Source: Gautieria morchelliformis (taxonomy: Eukaryota; Basidiomycota; Agaricomycetes; Gomphales; Gomphaceae). Taken from it: 64,000 bases of DNA. Positions 51,060 through 62,679 of this stretch are shown here, piece after piece (within the stretch, counting starts at the first letter, position 1; the number at the start of each line of letters is the position of its first letter). The translations under genes and the position numbers were made by a program. The stretch covers positions 19,118-83,117 of the forward strand of contig WHVA01000489.1 in assembly GCA_015179125.1 (NCBI GenBank), in the 5' to 3' direction. The notes below the pieces were generated by a model that did no database searches, was not told where the DNA came from, and saw only the letters and a program-made list of their open reading frames with translations.

Positions 51060-53906
51060 CCTAGGATTTGTGAGTGTTGTTGTGACCTTGATAAGAGGGA
51101 AGTCGGAGAAACCATGGTTCACATCAAGGTTTGATACTACAGCTGGTTTAGTGTTCAGCCCTTGGAGACCAGCGATTGTGGTGGAGACATCGAAATTGAT
51201 GCCTGTGAGCTAAGCAAGATCAGCATCAAACAGTGTGGCTGAATAATGAAGGGGTGACATACCGATAGAGTACCAATGGCCGTACTTGTGTCAGTATTAG
51301 CCGCCCCCGATAATTCGAATGTTTCCGAAGAAGATATGGTGGTTTGCATCAAAAATTGCTCGAAGACTGCAAATTTATCACTGAAGACTGCAAAAGGAAC
51401 ATCACTGAATGTCAGGTGGATAACACGTGTGTTCACGTCTGTCTGGCTGGGAATAACAAGCTCAGCAAATGATTGACCTTGCGAGGTCGCCGTAATGTTC
51501 TGCTCAAGCGCAACAATATCGATAGGGAATGCAAATGGAATCTGGAAGACAGCGGTTGCTGCGTTGGAGCTCGTTTAAGGGCTGAATGCAGTGCCAGGTG
51601 TGAAGTCTAGCTCGAGTTGTTCAAGGGTAATTGACTTGATGACCTGCAGGGGTCCTTGAGAAGGCAACACTGTGGACACTTGTAAGCTCTTTATTGCACT
51701 GTTCAGCCAAGATACCTGTAAGTCACAAATCGCAAATCGACATAAGCATTGGGAATACAACAACGGCGAAGCATGTACATCGCCTGGACCAGCGGAATTC
51801 CCCATGACGGTGACAACAGTTGATTTGCCATGGATGAATCTGGTGAACACCTGTGAGACTAAATAATGTGCCTTTGGTTCGAAGATATTGTTGTACAATG
51901 ACGTGCATCACACACCTGTGGCCAATCCAGAAGCTGAATCCTGGTGGATTAAATGGCCCACTAAAGGTAGGTTGAAAGTAGCTATGACTATGAATGTATA
52001 TTAGCACGCGACGATCTCCGGGAAATGGTATACACAGACATTGGGGGGCGAGGGTAAAACCACTGCTAGACGCTGCAGGCCCTAACAGCGTTTCTCCCAC
52101 AAAGTTGTTGAAGCCGATAGAGCTCAGCTGCACGCCCACCTGAGATGGCTAGGAACACAGGGACATCAATTCACTCTCTCAGATCGAGTGTGCTACTACT
52201 TACATTGGTAACCGTAGTCTGGAGGGTAAGGCAATTCCCGGTATGGTGATGCCTAGTAGAGATTAGTGGGATGTGGTAAGATGGGAAGCGAACTCACCAA
52301 GGGCTGAAACGGACAAATTCTCTCCTGTGATGTCCCACACAAAGTCTTCTTGTGTCAAGAGCGCCTGTGCGTTGATGAGTACTAGTGCATTTCCTGAAAT
52401 GAATAGCCATTATACCTGGGTGAAAGACGTGAGCCGGCCAACATCTGCGACGTGGAATGATGCAGAAAGATTGAGCTGGGCACCAATGTCACCTTGATGT
52501 TCAGAACATGATTTAGTTATATACCTATACTGAATATACACACCAATAACTTGAACCTTCGGCATCGCAATGCTACCCAACGGCTGTCCCTGCCAGGAGA
52601 TAGTGAGTCCCACGCCAAATTTAATCTCAGCATCGACTAATCAAATCTGTTAGTTTCCCGTAATAGGTATAAAGCATTGTCACACACATGGTCCAGCAGG
52701 ACAAGCAAGTCTCAAGCTTGAAAACAAACTTACCAAAAGCAGTCTCCTGCGGGGTGCTGATGAGGACAGTATTGATCCTGAGCCAGTTTTAGTACAAAAC
52801 GGAGCGCAGGTCTCACGCCAAGACAGCGCCGGTAATAATTTTTTGAACAATAGGTTGCACCAGAATGGGCAGCAGCAAGTTAAGGCTGTCATCAGTGCCC
52901 ACCGGGACGGCAAGCTGAGTGAAGTCCAGCGTTGTGGGATAGTCACCTGACAACCATCAGATGCTGACTGCCCAACAGCCCGAGGTTAAACTCACTAATA
53001 GACACCGCAGAACTCAAAACGATGTGAGACTGTAGCTATTTGAATGCTGCGTCAACAAAGCTTGGGAGATTGAATCCCCTACGCGACGTGGCATTAGTAT
53101 GGAACTATGAGGGACTGATGGAAGCCCACGTGAATATGTTGGCATTGTTCCCCTGCCTCTTTTGCGAGACCTTGGTTCCATCAGCGTCCGAGCTAGAAAT
53201 ATACTGAATCCCTCCCAGTGAAACGATCACATCTATTTGATCCGCCCTCTGGCCTGCCTGGACAGTAAAACGGCGGAGAAGGGTAAAGATAAGGGTCGAG
53301 GTTCATATTCAGGTCGAGCATCGGTGATGTAGTCGTCAATTTTCCGCTCGCAGGGAAGTTCGTGGAGGTCTGGATGGTGCCTACGCTGAGCCCGTGTGAC
53401 GTCACCGTTGAATTGATGCTCGTGATGGTCAATCCTGCACTGAAGGGGTTCTTGAGGTTGATGTTTACGTGAGCCATGTTGTTCTGCTTCCCAGTAGTGT
53501 TAAGAACTGATATCCATGGGTAAGTTGGGGAAGAATCGCATATAGGATGAACATGGACTTGTCAGAGCGGCGCTTTTCAGAAGGGTAGAGTTCAGTGCAG
53601 GGAGCGTGGCGCTGATACTGAGACTCTCAAAGGCTTGAAGCAGGGAAGGAACCGCCGTACTCCCGTTGAATCCCACAATCTGAAGCAATACATCTGTGCC
53701 GCCTACAAATTCATTGAGTGTCTGCAGACCCTGCGGACTGTTGTTGGGCTGGAAGCAACCAGGTCAGCTGACAAAAGCACGAGCCAACAGTTTCCAGAGT
53801 GCACCTGGAAGGCGCTTGTAGCTGCCATTGTGTTGTTGCCCATGGCCAACAAGAGATTTGGGAGCAAGGTCGTTCCGAGAACAGCACCGTCCTGTATTAA
53901 TTGCAA
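51060..53906 (-). pseudogene. DUF3712-type gene, long copy, minus strand, decayed
   Basis: Read right to left the conserved order is clear: IQDGAVLGTTLLPNLLLAMG, LLQIVGFNGSTAVPSLLQAF, SATLPALNSTLLKSA, NINLKNPFSAGLTITSINST, HGLSVGTIQTSTNFPASGKL, then (53040-52620) DYPTTLDFTQLAVPVGTDDS, GLTISWQGQPLGSIAMPKVQ, LSASFHVADVGRLTSFTQV, VGVQLSSIGFNNFVGETLLG, SWLNSAIKSLQVSTVLPSQG, ITLEQLELDFTPGTAF and IHLTFSDVPFAVFSDKFAVF. This is the layout of fungal DUF3712 proteins, usually extracellular or membrane-anchored with repeated beta-rich modules. There are likely introns, but also an in-frame TAA at about 51578 and broken segments, and the N-terminal membrane anchor is missing. Probably a host gene lost to decay. 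Confidence 0.7.
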
Positions 53907-53949
53907 GGCTGAAAGGTGATGCTCAACTCAGGCTGTCAGTGCACCAGCG

Positions 53950-54667
53950 TGTAGGAATGAACGCGTAAGCCAGGAGCAAACAGCGTCACCCGATGTCACC
54001 CCATTGTGACATAGCGCATGCGCAGTTCCATTGTGCATTATTCCCATTGTTCTTTATGTTATTGGATTCTAGAGGGGTATTTCCTAGGGGCATACATCAT
54101 CATCAATGGATTATCCACCTAGGGGCACATAGCATCATCATTGACATCATTGGTGATGTATGCACTCCTAATCCAATGTTCCATAGGGTTTTACCCCTGT
54201 TCACCACTGCATAAGTAGCTAGGACTTTAGCTACAACAAATCATTGGTTTCAGCCCATTCACTCACATTGTTGAGTCCATTTGAGTGAGTTAACAGTGTT
54301 CTCACTATCAGTCTCAAGTTCCTTTTCCTACATCTCCTGCGCTCGAGTTAATGCGCAGACTCCTCCTGTCCTTCCCATTTTGGCAAGGCAATGGAATAAC
54401 GAAATAACACTTTAGACCATTGTTCTTTAGACCATTGTTCTTTAGTCCTATTGTTCTTTAGACACTATAAAGTAGATAGCATGTCTCCACTCTACCTCAG
54501 TACATTGCAACGACGCATTTACTGAGGTAAGGCTCTTATTACTAGTCTCATATTTATCTCAACTCACCTATACCATTTGTAGAAATACTTCGTATAGGTA
54601 AACAATACAGTACATTGCAACGACGCATTTACTGAGAAATACTTCGTATAGTTCATATATTCTCACA
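53950..54667 (+). repeat. 5' LTR of Copia-2, containing a nested solo LTR
   Basis: TGTAGGAATGAACG to TATTCTCACA. Total 718 bp, of which 353 bp plus one 5-bp duplication are a nested insert, leaving about 360 bp. This agrees with the 355-bp solo copy at 48307. It has tandemly repeated CATTGTTCTTTAGAC-like words. GGTTATTGGGCCC follows as PBS. Confidence 0.9.
54057..54409. mobile_element. 353-bp solo LTR nested in the Copia-2 LTR, TSD CTTTA
   Basis: Starts TGTTATTGG and ends CGAAATAACA. CTTTA lies at 54052-54056 and 54410-54414. Inside is a pair of related words around ATCATCA and CCTAGGGGCA. Orientation and parent family are unknown. Confidence 0.9.
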
Positions 54668-54727
54668 GGTTATTGGGCCCCGCATATATCTCACTACTAG
54701 CTCGTTCCGCGCTGCTCCTGCTCTGCA

Positions 54728-55917
54728 ATGTCCACTACGACCCTCACCACAACCGACCTTCTTCCTTCCTCTGTCCCAAAGGTCCTAGCTAACGGCCTGA
54801 ACTGGATTGCCTTCTCAATGCGCTTCCAGGACGCTGTCGAAGCAAAAGGGTTATGGGGCCATTTCGACGGCACCACAACCCAGCCAATCGTCAGCACTCC
54901 ACCTACAACCGATGAGGAGGAAGCCCTTACTAAATGGGTCAAGGACGATCGCACGGCGAAGGCCCTTCTTACTCACCGAATTCCCGACTCCACTCTCATA
55001 CGTGTACACGGCAAGCCATCGCTAAAAGACTGTTGGGACCTCATAGTAACGGAGTTCTCATCGAAGGGTGTGTTTGCACAGGCTGACTTGCATTCTCACT
55101 TCATGGAGTCGAAGTGCCCAGACAAAGGAAATGTCCACGAATTCCTTGACGGTCTATGTGTCAAAAAAGAGGAATTAGCTACTTTTGGAGTCGACATTGA
55201 AGAGAAAGATTACCGCTCTACCATTATAAAATCCCTCCCACCTCACCTTTCAGCCTTCGCATCAAACCTCCTGGCAGGCGCCAAACTATACAGTTCGACC
55301 AAGACCATTGACCCTGACGAGCTTATCACGTTAGTGTCAGAGGAGCATGAGCGACATGTCACTCACACGTCTCGTCGCTCTGGGCATGCCAGCGGAAAAG
55401 GCGAAGAAAAGGATGAAGCTATGTTTGTAGCTGGAAATGGGAAAGGAAAGAAATTTGAGCGCAAACCGAAGGGAACTTGCTGGAATTGCGGAGACAAAGG
55501 ACAATATAAAAATAAGTGTCCTAAGCCTGATAAAGCGACAGGTGACAAGAAACACGACTCACCTAAAGGGGCAGGCTCTGCAAATGCTGCTGTGGAATCC
55601 GATGACGAAGAAGGCGCTGCTTTCTTTGCCGATTACGACTCGGATGACGAGCTACCCCACTGCTGACGAACTGCGAGTCCGACTCGGATGAGGACTGTGC
55701 AGGCGACTGGTTTTCTGAAGTCGGCGATGACTTAGAAAATGATCGCGAGAGCGAGGAGTTGCCCATAGCTGACGAAAGTGATACCTGTTCACTTGTCAGC
55801 ATTGACCAGGAGGATGCGCATGCAGTATGCGCAGAGGTCAACAGCACGGCGGAACACTTACCTCAGACCAAAGTCTACGACTCCGGATGCACAAGACACA
55901 TAACGCCATACCGAGAC
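54728..55917 (+). pseudogene. Copia-2 gag and protease start, frameshifted and truncated
   Basis: Gag is open from ATG 54728 for 312 codons. A Copia-type Gag domain (WDLIVTEFSSKGVFAQADLH, FLDGLCVKKEELATFGVDIE) is followed by a zinc-knuckle-like CWNCGDKGQYKNKC with Gln in place of His, then an acidic linker. A frameshift near 55660 ends the ORF. In the next frame, acidic sequence leads to KVYDSGCTRHITPYRD, the Copia protease active site. The Gypsy-C LTR begins one base later. Not functional. Confidence 0.88.
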
Positions 55918-56130
55918 TGTAAATAACCCGTGTATCTACATGTACATTAGTTATTACATAATCCCAGTGGGCCCCTTAGGGACCCACTGTATAGTTTATG
56001 CGTGGGAACCGGCTAGCGGTCCCCATCGCATCTTACCCTTACACTGTCACTACGTAGCATCAGAATACCACACATTGGTCAAGTTCTGTCGTGCTCTTGT
56101 GACTTAAGGTTTAAGATAGACATCTTTACA
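55918..56130 (+). repeat. 5' LTR of Gypsy-C
   Basis: 213 bp, TGTAAATAACC to CATCTTTACA. Matches the Gypsy-B 3' LTR. This copy gives the family's 5' structure: LTR, ~138-bp leader, gag ATG at 56269. Confidence 0.93.
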
Positions 56131-56268
56131 CCTTTTTGAACTATCCTGTGGTTGATCGCCACGCGACCAACCGATAGTGCATGCGAAGCAATCTTGAAAA
56201 AGATCGCTGCGTCGACGACTAACAATCGTTGAGACCCTCCAGTAGACCTTCTACTGTCGGCTGCGAGC

Positions 56269-58657
56269 ATGATGATTCCACGCAGTCGAAGACGGACACA
56301 AGCAACGAGCTCGAGGTCCACGCCCCAGGCGCAGCCCAGCGACACAACGGCTGACGCTATCCTGGACCAAGAGAACAGGACAATAGAAGACGGAGAGATC
56401 GTAGATCTCACCGCCCTTGTCCCCTCAGTAGAGGACGAGGAAAACCCCGACCACGTCTCGTCGAGCGTGGCCGAAGAAGAGACGACGCCGGGCAACGAGC
56501 CGGCGCCGCCCCCCCATCTCCCTCTGCCCATGGACAAAGGAAAGGGCAGAGAAGTCTCGCCATCGTCAGACGGTAGAGCAACAACGTCGAGGTGGGCACA
56601 AAGCCACGACTCAAACCGACGCTCACGAAGTAGAGCGATGACGATCGTCCCTGAAGGAGGACGACGGCAAAAGAGACGAGCCCCAGATGATGGTCAGGAC
56701 TCGGAATACTCAAGCTCTAGTCGCAAGAGCTCGAGGGCTCACGCCATCGACCACGAGATGGCAGAGGCCCTGAACAAACAGGTGCAGGCTGCGCTGCACC
56801 GAAGTACGCTGACGCGCCACAAGCACGATCAGCTGGCATCGCAGCTTGACAACACCGCCGCCGCCCTAATGGCAATCGGCAAGGAACTCCACCAGGCGGA
56901 GGAGGTCAGGCTGCAAGACGCAGCCACGCTGGAGGACGTCCAGAAAGCACTCCGCCCACGCGGGGAACGCGACGCAACTCGTCCAAGCTCGCAACAGTCC
57001 GCAGCCAACGAACGCAGTCGCAACGTGGAAGACCCGCGCCGAAAGGAGCGAGACAAGCAGCGAATGCCGCCGCCAGCCGTCCCGGTAGAACAGGACGCAA
57101 GGTTCGGGAACGAACCTCAGGAACAACCGGCTGCCCCAACAGACAGCCGTAAAACGATCCAACAGATCGTTAGGGATCAGGTCGCCTCAAAGCCTGACTC
57201 TGAAACGATGACCGAGAGCTTAGAGCTCGAAGTCGCACACTGGCAGCGTAAAGAAGCCGCAGCCGCGCGCTGCCACACACGGGCACTCGAGCTACTAGTG
57301 AAGAACGCTGAAGAGACAGTGGCCCACAGCCACACCGCTCAGCTGCCCGACGAGCAGCTCACGCAAGCCATACAGGACGCACGGCAGGCGCGTGCAGCCT
57401 ACAACAGTAGGCTGCGGATCCACAATGTGGGACTGACCGGGGACACCAGGCACAAAATGCCTCCGGAACCGAGAGCACAAAGTGCTCCCGATCCTGAGCC
57501 CGATCCGGGCCCGGGGCCCGTCAGGGCATATAACAGCCTGCCCCGCGCGGCGTCACAACCGCGCGAGCGATCCATGGCCCCAACGGAGGGCCAGGAAATC
57601 CCTGACCAGGCCGACGTCGTACCAATGGAGCCGTACGACGGGATCACACAGATGATCCGCATGGCGTTAGCAGACGCCACGGACGCAGACCCGGAGAAGT
57701 CTGTGCTAGCGAAGGCCGGCGTAAAATTGGCCCACCCCGAGCCATATGCAGGGGGATCGGACCTCGAAGAGTTTGAAATCTTCGTGGCAGCCATCCTACG
57801 ATGGCTAAAAATGAACTGCCTCCTAGGGCCAACCAGCATTGACACGCAGGTCAGCTATGTGGGCACTCGCCTCACCGGCGAAGCCCAGGAGTGGTTCCTT
57901 CGAAACATTGAACGCTTCGATCGCCAGGTCCGCAGCTGGACGCTGGAATCTGTGATGCAAGACCTTCAAAAGAGGTTCCTGCACACACTGACATACCATC
58001 ACGCATCGAATACATTCGACGCGGTCATGCAAGGCATGAAAACCGTTCAGGAGATGCTGAACGAGCTCACGAAATACGCGGCACGTATGATACAGCCGCC
58101 AGACGAGTACACGTTCCGGAGATGGTTCGTATCGGCGCTGCGCAACGAGGTCCTCAAAAAGGGATATAATTCCGAGAGCAGCTCAATAGAGCAACTCTTC
58201 GAAACGGCCCGGATGATCGAGGAGGCATCCCGATACAACATGGGGATGCGCCGCGCAGAAAGCGCAGCAGCAAAGGCAAGTGCTGCCCGGCTCACAGGGA
58301 GCAAGCCGTTGACACAAACAGGCCTGACCAGGCCCAGCCTGTTCGCAAGAAGTGGAACAGGGCTACAGATACCGCCCTCACGCCCAGCCACAAGCTGGAC
58401 GCCCGCCTGAAGCTAAACAGCCTCAAGCGTCAGGGTCGTCCCCACGACCTGCCCCACCGACAAAAAAGTCGGGCCGGCCCAACGACAGGCCCAGCGGCAG
58501 CCAAAGCAACAGCACATGCTTTGAATGCGGCCAACCTGGCCACAAGAAGGCAGAGTGCCCCCGGCTTAGGTCCAGTATGAGGACAGCAGCTGTGAGGCAC
58601 GACAATGAAGCCGAGGATCCGGAGACGGATCTCGTCAAAATCTCTTCAACAAATTGA
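56269..58657 (+). pseudogene. Gypsy-C gag, full N-terminus, one frameshift
   Basis: 713 codons from 56269, then a +1 shift (an extra C near 58391 compared with Gypsy-A) into 58352-58657. The N-terminal ~430 residues, absent from Gypsy-A, are Arg/Glu/Pro-rich with a likely coiled coil at about 180-225 (HDQLASQLDNTAAALMAIGK) and few conserved features. The Gag capsid-like domain is at about 495-665. The zinc knuckle CFECGQPGHKKAEC (58518) lies after the shift. The sequence stops at the S1 LTR before the protease. Such a long N-terminal extension is unusual for fungal Ty3 Gag. Confidence 0.88.
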
Positions 58658-58706
58658 TGAAGAGGGGGAGGGTGATCCCCAACCCAACGACACTCCGGAT
58701 AACGGA

Positions 58707-59188
58707 TGTTGGGTGCATTTATGCTCCTGCACCAAAATCAAGCATAATTGTTCGATTTACTGTATGGTGTTCCAATTCTTTCTCACATTGTTCTTGTACC
58801 ATGCATCTATTTCTCTGATTATTTTCGAAATTTTCCAGTCATCCTTATCTCTCATTTCATTCTGTTATTCCTATTTTCACAGGCGGCTGCACCCAGCGGA
58901 GTTTGAAATTACGTCGACGCGCGAGCCCTTGGCGCTAAAGGGCCAGGTGCACGTATTGCCTTCTGAGACAGGATAGTGCTCCTCTCTCAGTGACAATAAA
59001 TTCACTGAGAGAGGCGAGTAGTATTCTTTATATTTACATAGCATGTTGACTGAAAATCATGTAGTGTATTTGATTCTAGGTATTGTATTAATATATTAGT
59101 GACAATAAATTCACTGAGAGAGTGTATTTGATTCTAGCTTCTAAGAACTCTACCGAACCTTTCCTGCCATAGCCCCTAGTTGCTAACA
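58707..59188 (-). mobile_element. S1 LTR copy 4, inverted and diverged, no TSD
   Basis: 482 bp. It starts TGTTGGGTGCATTTATGCTC, the complement of the S1 end, and ends in GTTGCTAACA. It is clearly more diverged than the other three. The flanks ACGGA and GTGAT differ. On the left is gag and on the right the middle of ORF3, so about 5 kb of pol was lost at this point. Confidence 0.85.
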
Positions 59189-60223
59189 GTGATCATACCA
59201 CTCGGAGACCCACCGATCCCTGAGACGGGCCTCCTACCATGGCCGGTAGGAAAGGCCCAACAGCGTCGTACTCAATGGTATGACGTCTGCCCGCTCGACG
59301 ACCTACGCTTCATCGAACTCATAGCGTGGGCAAAAGAAACGCCGCAGCTCGCGCGTGCGTGAGATTCAGCGTATTCAAACGCGTCGAGCGCAAACAACGC
59401 GTCGAGCGCAAACAACGCGCTCGCAATCCCAAAAGGGATTGTCTCGTGATAGCGGACAGCACCCCGCACGACATCGCAGTCATCCTGAAGGGTTGGATAC
59501 ACAACCCTGAAGGGATCCCATCCGCCATCCATGACAATGCGGACAGCACCTTCAACCTAGACGACATGGACGTCTGGATGTGGTTGAAGGCCCTCACGCC
59601 CTGGGTCAAAGGTCGCATCACCGCTCAGGGCGAGGCTACTCGACCTCTTCGGCTCGACAGACCAATGGTCGAGCCTCGTCGACGCAGGGAAGTGCTGACG
59701 CCTCAGAGCACCACCCGCGGCTCTCAATCACGGGCCCATTCCCTGTGGAGGCAGAGCCGGCCCCGACATCCACTCGCGGAGATCGCGAGATGGTTGGCCC
59801 GCTACGCGGAGTCACTCGCGAGTGAGCGGCGCGCATTGAAACATTACGTTCAGCGCAGCATCACCGGCGCGGCATTCAGCGCCGCTGCCCGCGAGGGCCA
59901 ACAAAAGGTCATCGAGACCAGCCATGTGAGGGCCGCGGTGCCGTGACCCCTCACTCACACTCAGCTCGACCAAGAGCTGGCGCGCTTCCGGCCCCCTCCT
60001 CAAACGGAGGACCGCCGTTGAGGCCATGCTCCGTGAGGACACGGGCCCCAGCACCCAAGCAGAGACCACCGCTAGTGGTGAGGCCGACCAGCCCCACCCA
60101 ATCACCACCGATGACGCGGAGGTGCCCCCGGAGGAGTCACGTGCTCCTCCGGCCCCGTACGACGACATCATCATCGTATCAGCCACTCTAGAGGACTCCC
60201 TCATGGACGACCTCTATGAGTAG
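59189..60223 (+). pseudogene. ORF3 of Gypsy-C, 3' part, broken
   Basis: Starts at IPLGDPPIPETGLLPWPVG and continues through segments with WIHNPEGIPSAIHDN and AFSAAAREGQQKVIETSHVR to SATLEDSLMDDLYE and stop at 60221-60223. A 15-bp direct duplication near 59390-59420 (CGAGCGCAAACAACGCG) and several frameshifts break it. It confirms that ORF3 is a family feature. Confidence 0.75.
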
Positions 60224-60258
60224 TAGTTAACCCCTATAGTTGTCTATAGAGGGGAGGG

Positions 60259-60460
60259 TGTAAATAACCCGTGTATCTACATGTACATTAGTTATTACAT
60301 AATCCCAGTTGGCCCCTTAGGGACCCACTGTATATTTATGCATGGGAACCGGCTAGCGGTCCCCATCGCATCTTACCCTTACACTGTCACTACGTAGCAT
60401 CAGAATACCACACATTGGTCAAGTTCTGTCGTGCTCTTGTGACCTAAGGCTCAAGATAGG
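60259..60460 (+). repeat. 3' LTR of Gypsy-C, last ~10 bp missing
   Basis: Begins after GAGGGGAGGG and follows the 5' LTR to AAGATAG, then switches to Gypsy-D gag. The terminal CATCTTTACA is missing. Confidence 0.88.
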
Positions 60461-62640
60461 CGGGCAGAAACCGCGGCCACAACACCCATCACGTCACGGC
60501 TTGCGGACAAGCAAGCCAACAGCACAGTCGGGCTTAACAAGCCCACTGCATTCCAGGCAAACAATGCCTTCCACCGACCCATGGCGACAAAGCCACCACA
60601 AACAGGTCGTCCGCCTCAGGCATCGGGAAGCTTGGCAAAGCCGAGCTACCCACAAAAGCCATCCGGCCACCCTCCAGATAGGCCGCAAAATGCGCATAGC
60701 AGCGCAAGCTGCTTTGAATGCGGCCAGATGTCAAGATTGGTTTTTAGGCGTAATATTGTGTATTAGTGAACACAGCGAATGCCTGAATGACTTGTGCGAA
60801 TAAGTATGCCGTTCAGCGAATAGGTGAACCAATAAATGTTCACAAGATAGGAGGGCTGCCCGAGCGGAGCTCACCCTATCTACAGTCATAGCAAAATAGC
60901 CCGTGGCACTTGACGATGTAACGTGCAAGGTGTCACGAAAGGGTTGTCTAAGTAGCGACAATCCCTTCACCGGCGAAGGTGCTCACTCAGAGCCCTTCGC
61001 TGTCAGCACAGAAAATAGTTCGAGGCTAAGGTAAACCGAAGATGAAGTATGAGAACTCACCCAGTGATGCCTAAGTCCTCTTCTGGTTGAAGATAGAAAT
61101 CTCCAGGAGAAGGCTCAAAACAATGATCACGGTGAGGTCAAGTTTGCACAAGATAGACGACGTATGATAATTGAACTGGAGAATATACATGCGAATGTAA
61201 ACTACTTAATATCGAATGCTCATAAGGCATCAGCGAATAAGGAAGAGGCCGTCGTGATTCAGGGTTGGATAGGGGTGCGCAGTCATGATACTAAGTAGAT
61301 GGAATAAACATACAATAGAGTGAGGGAAGAGTGCGAACATGAAACGACGGAGAGTAAAGGTGGCGAAGGCACTTATGTACAAAACCATGTCTTGGGACCC
61401 GCATACATGCTACCCCGCACGGGACTCTTCATCTACTGGGTTGATCCCACACAACCTACGGAAGGTACGTCCCACGAACACACTTTGGCCATACGAACAC
61501 CCAAAGGGGTTGGATTAAGAAGATGATGGGGTTAGTGATGAAACCATCGCGCCGGGTAAATGGTATCGATCGTATTTGATGGCGTGCCTGTTGGCGAAAT
61601 GTGCGAGCAGCCAATAGCGGTTCGGAGAATGGGGCGAACAGCGGATAGAGTGGATGTAGAGGAGGAGTGGTTGGAGGGTGAGGCGAACTCTGGCAAAGAT
61701 GCTAGGGAGTGACGAGGGGGAACATAGAGGCAGTGGGGTAAGAGAAATAGACAGGTCATGGACACCAGACGGGCCACATTAAGGTGAATTGCCCACGCCT
61801 GAGGCCGAAAGTACGGACAGCAGCCGTATGGCAGGACGACGATGAGGGTCCAGAGGATCCCATCGATACCTCTCTTCAAGAGATTGAAGAGGGGGAGGGT
61901 GGACCCTCAGGAAACTGAGGATCAAGAAGGAATGGCGAGCCAGCAGAAGCCTGGGAGCCAGAACCATCCCAATACTATGATTGGGATGAAGACATGGCAG
62001 ACAATCAAACTGCCTACAGATCCAGCGCGATTATAATCGCGCAGGTAGACGAGACAGCCAAAGTCATGGCCGCTCGAATGATGGCCCCAGACAAAGCGGC
62101 CGAACCAATTGATCATCATCGGAGCAAACACCGCCACCCAACCAGTACGGCCACACAGCGAAAACCGTAACCTGTCGGGGTACTGGGAAATCGGTGGCAC
62201 AAAGGCCCACTGTCTACTAGACAGTGGAAGTGAAGGGGTACTGCTATCCCCGAATTCACACGTGCCACTGGCATAAAACATTTGCCTTGGAACAGCCAAT
62301 TTCCCTGCAATTGGTGTGCATCAGTAGTCGATCAATGATCAACTACGGGACAAACTGACCATTAGATTTGGTTGCGAAACAGTCGAAGAATACTTCGACG
62401 TGGTGAATGTCGAGTACTACGATGCCATCTGGGGACTCCGTTCCTAAGGAAACTAGGAGTGACCCTGGACTTTGCCAGTCCAGGACGATCCGTGGGGAAT
62501 GAAATCATTCCCCACAGGAAAAGTAAGGTTCAATGACGAAAAGTCATCAAAGAACAGCGCGGACCCAAAGGTGAGTAGAATCACCTTGGGGCCCACACCC
62601 CCCTGGCCATTGAAGCCAGGAGGACGAGTCTCACGACTCG
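60461..62640 (+). pseudogene. Gypsy-D gag (C-terminal part) and protease, broken
   Basis: RRAETAAT then KPPQTGRPPQASGSLAKPSY lead to the zinc knuckle CFECGQ, which is interrupted at 60728 and resumes after the solo LTR as TGHIKVNCPRLRPKVRTAAV. An acidic linker (PSQYYDWDEDMADNQTAYRS) follows. The protease region (GVLGNRW…, then LGTPFLRKLGVTLDFA in another frame) has several single-base losses. The DSG active site is readable only across frames (CLLDSGSEGVLL around 62209-62244). Confidence 0.8.
60729..61764. mobile_element. 1036-bp solo LTR inside the Gypsy-D zinc knuckle, TSD CCAGA
   Basis: Begins TGTCAAGATTGG and ends GTCATGGACA, flanked by CCAGA at 60724-60728 and 61765-61769. Removing it and one CCAGA restores CFECGQTGHIKVNC. 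No protein-coding content seen. Orientation and parent element unknown. It is the longest solo LTR in the window. Confidence 0.92.
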
Positions 62641-62679
62641 TCCTCACCCTCTCCCTACACCATAGGGAGAGATGCTGTC

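Larger units (their letters stand above)
53950..55917 (+). mobile_element. Copia-2: 5' part of a second Ty1/Copia family
   Basis: 5' LTR, PBS, gag and the protease active site are present. It is then cut at 55917 by the Gypsy-C 5' LTR and does not resume in the window. Its sequence differs clearly from Copia-1. Confidence 0.9.
55918..60460 (+). mobile_element. Gypsy-C: third copy of the Gypsy-A/B family, pol replaced by an S1 LTR
   Basis: 5' LTR, near-complete gag, S1 LTR, ORF3 3' part, PPT and a 3' LTR cut at about 60460. RT, RNase H and integrase are missing. It is inserted into the Copia-2 protease. The left target 5 bp are GAGAC. The right side cannot be tested, as the 3' LTR joins Gypsy-D. 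Confidence 0.93.
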
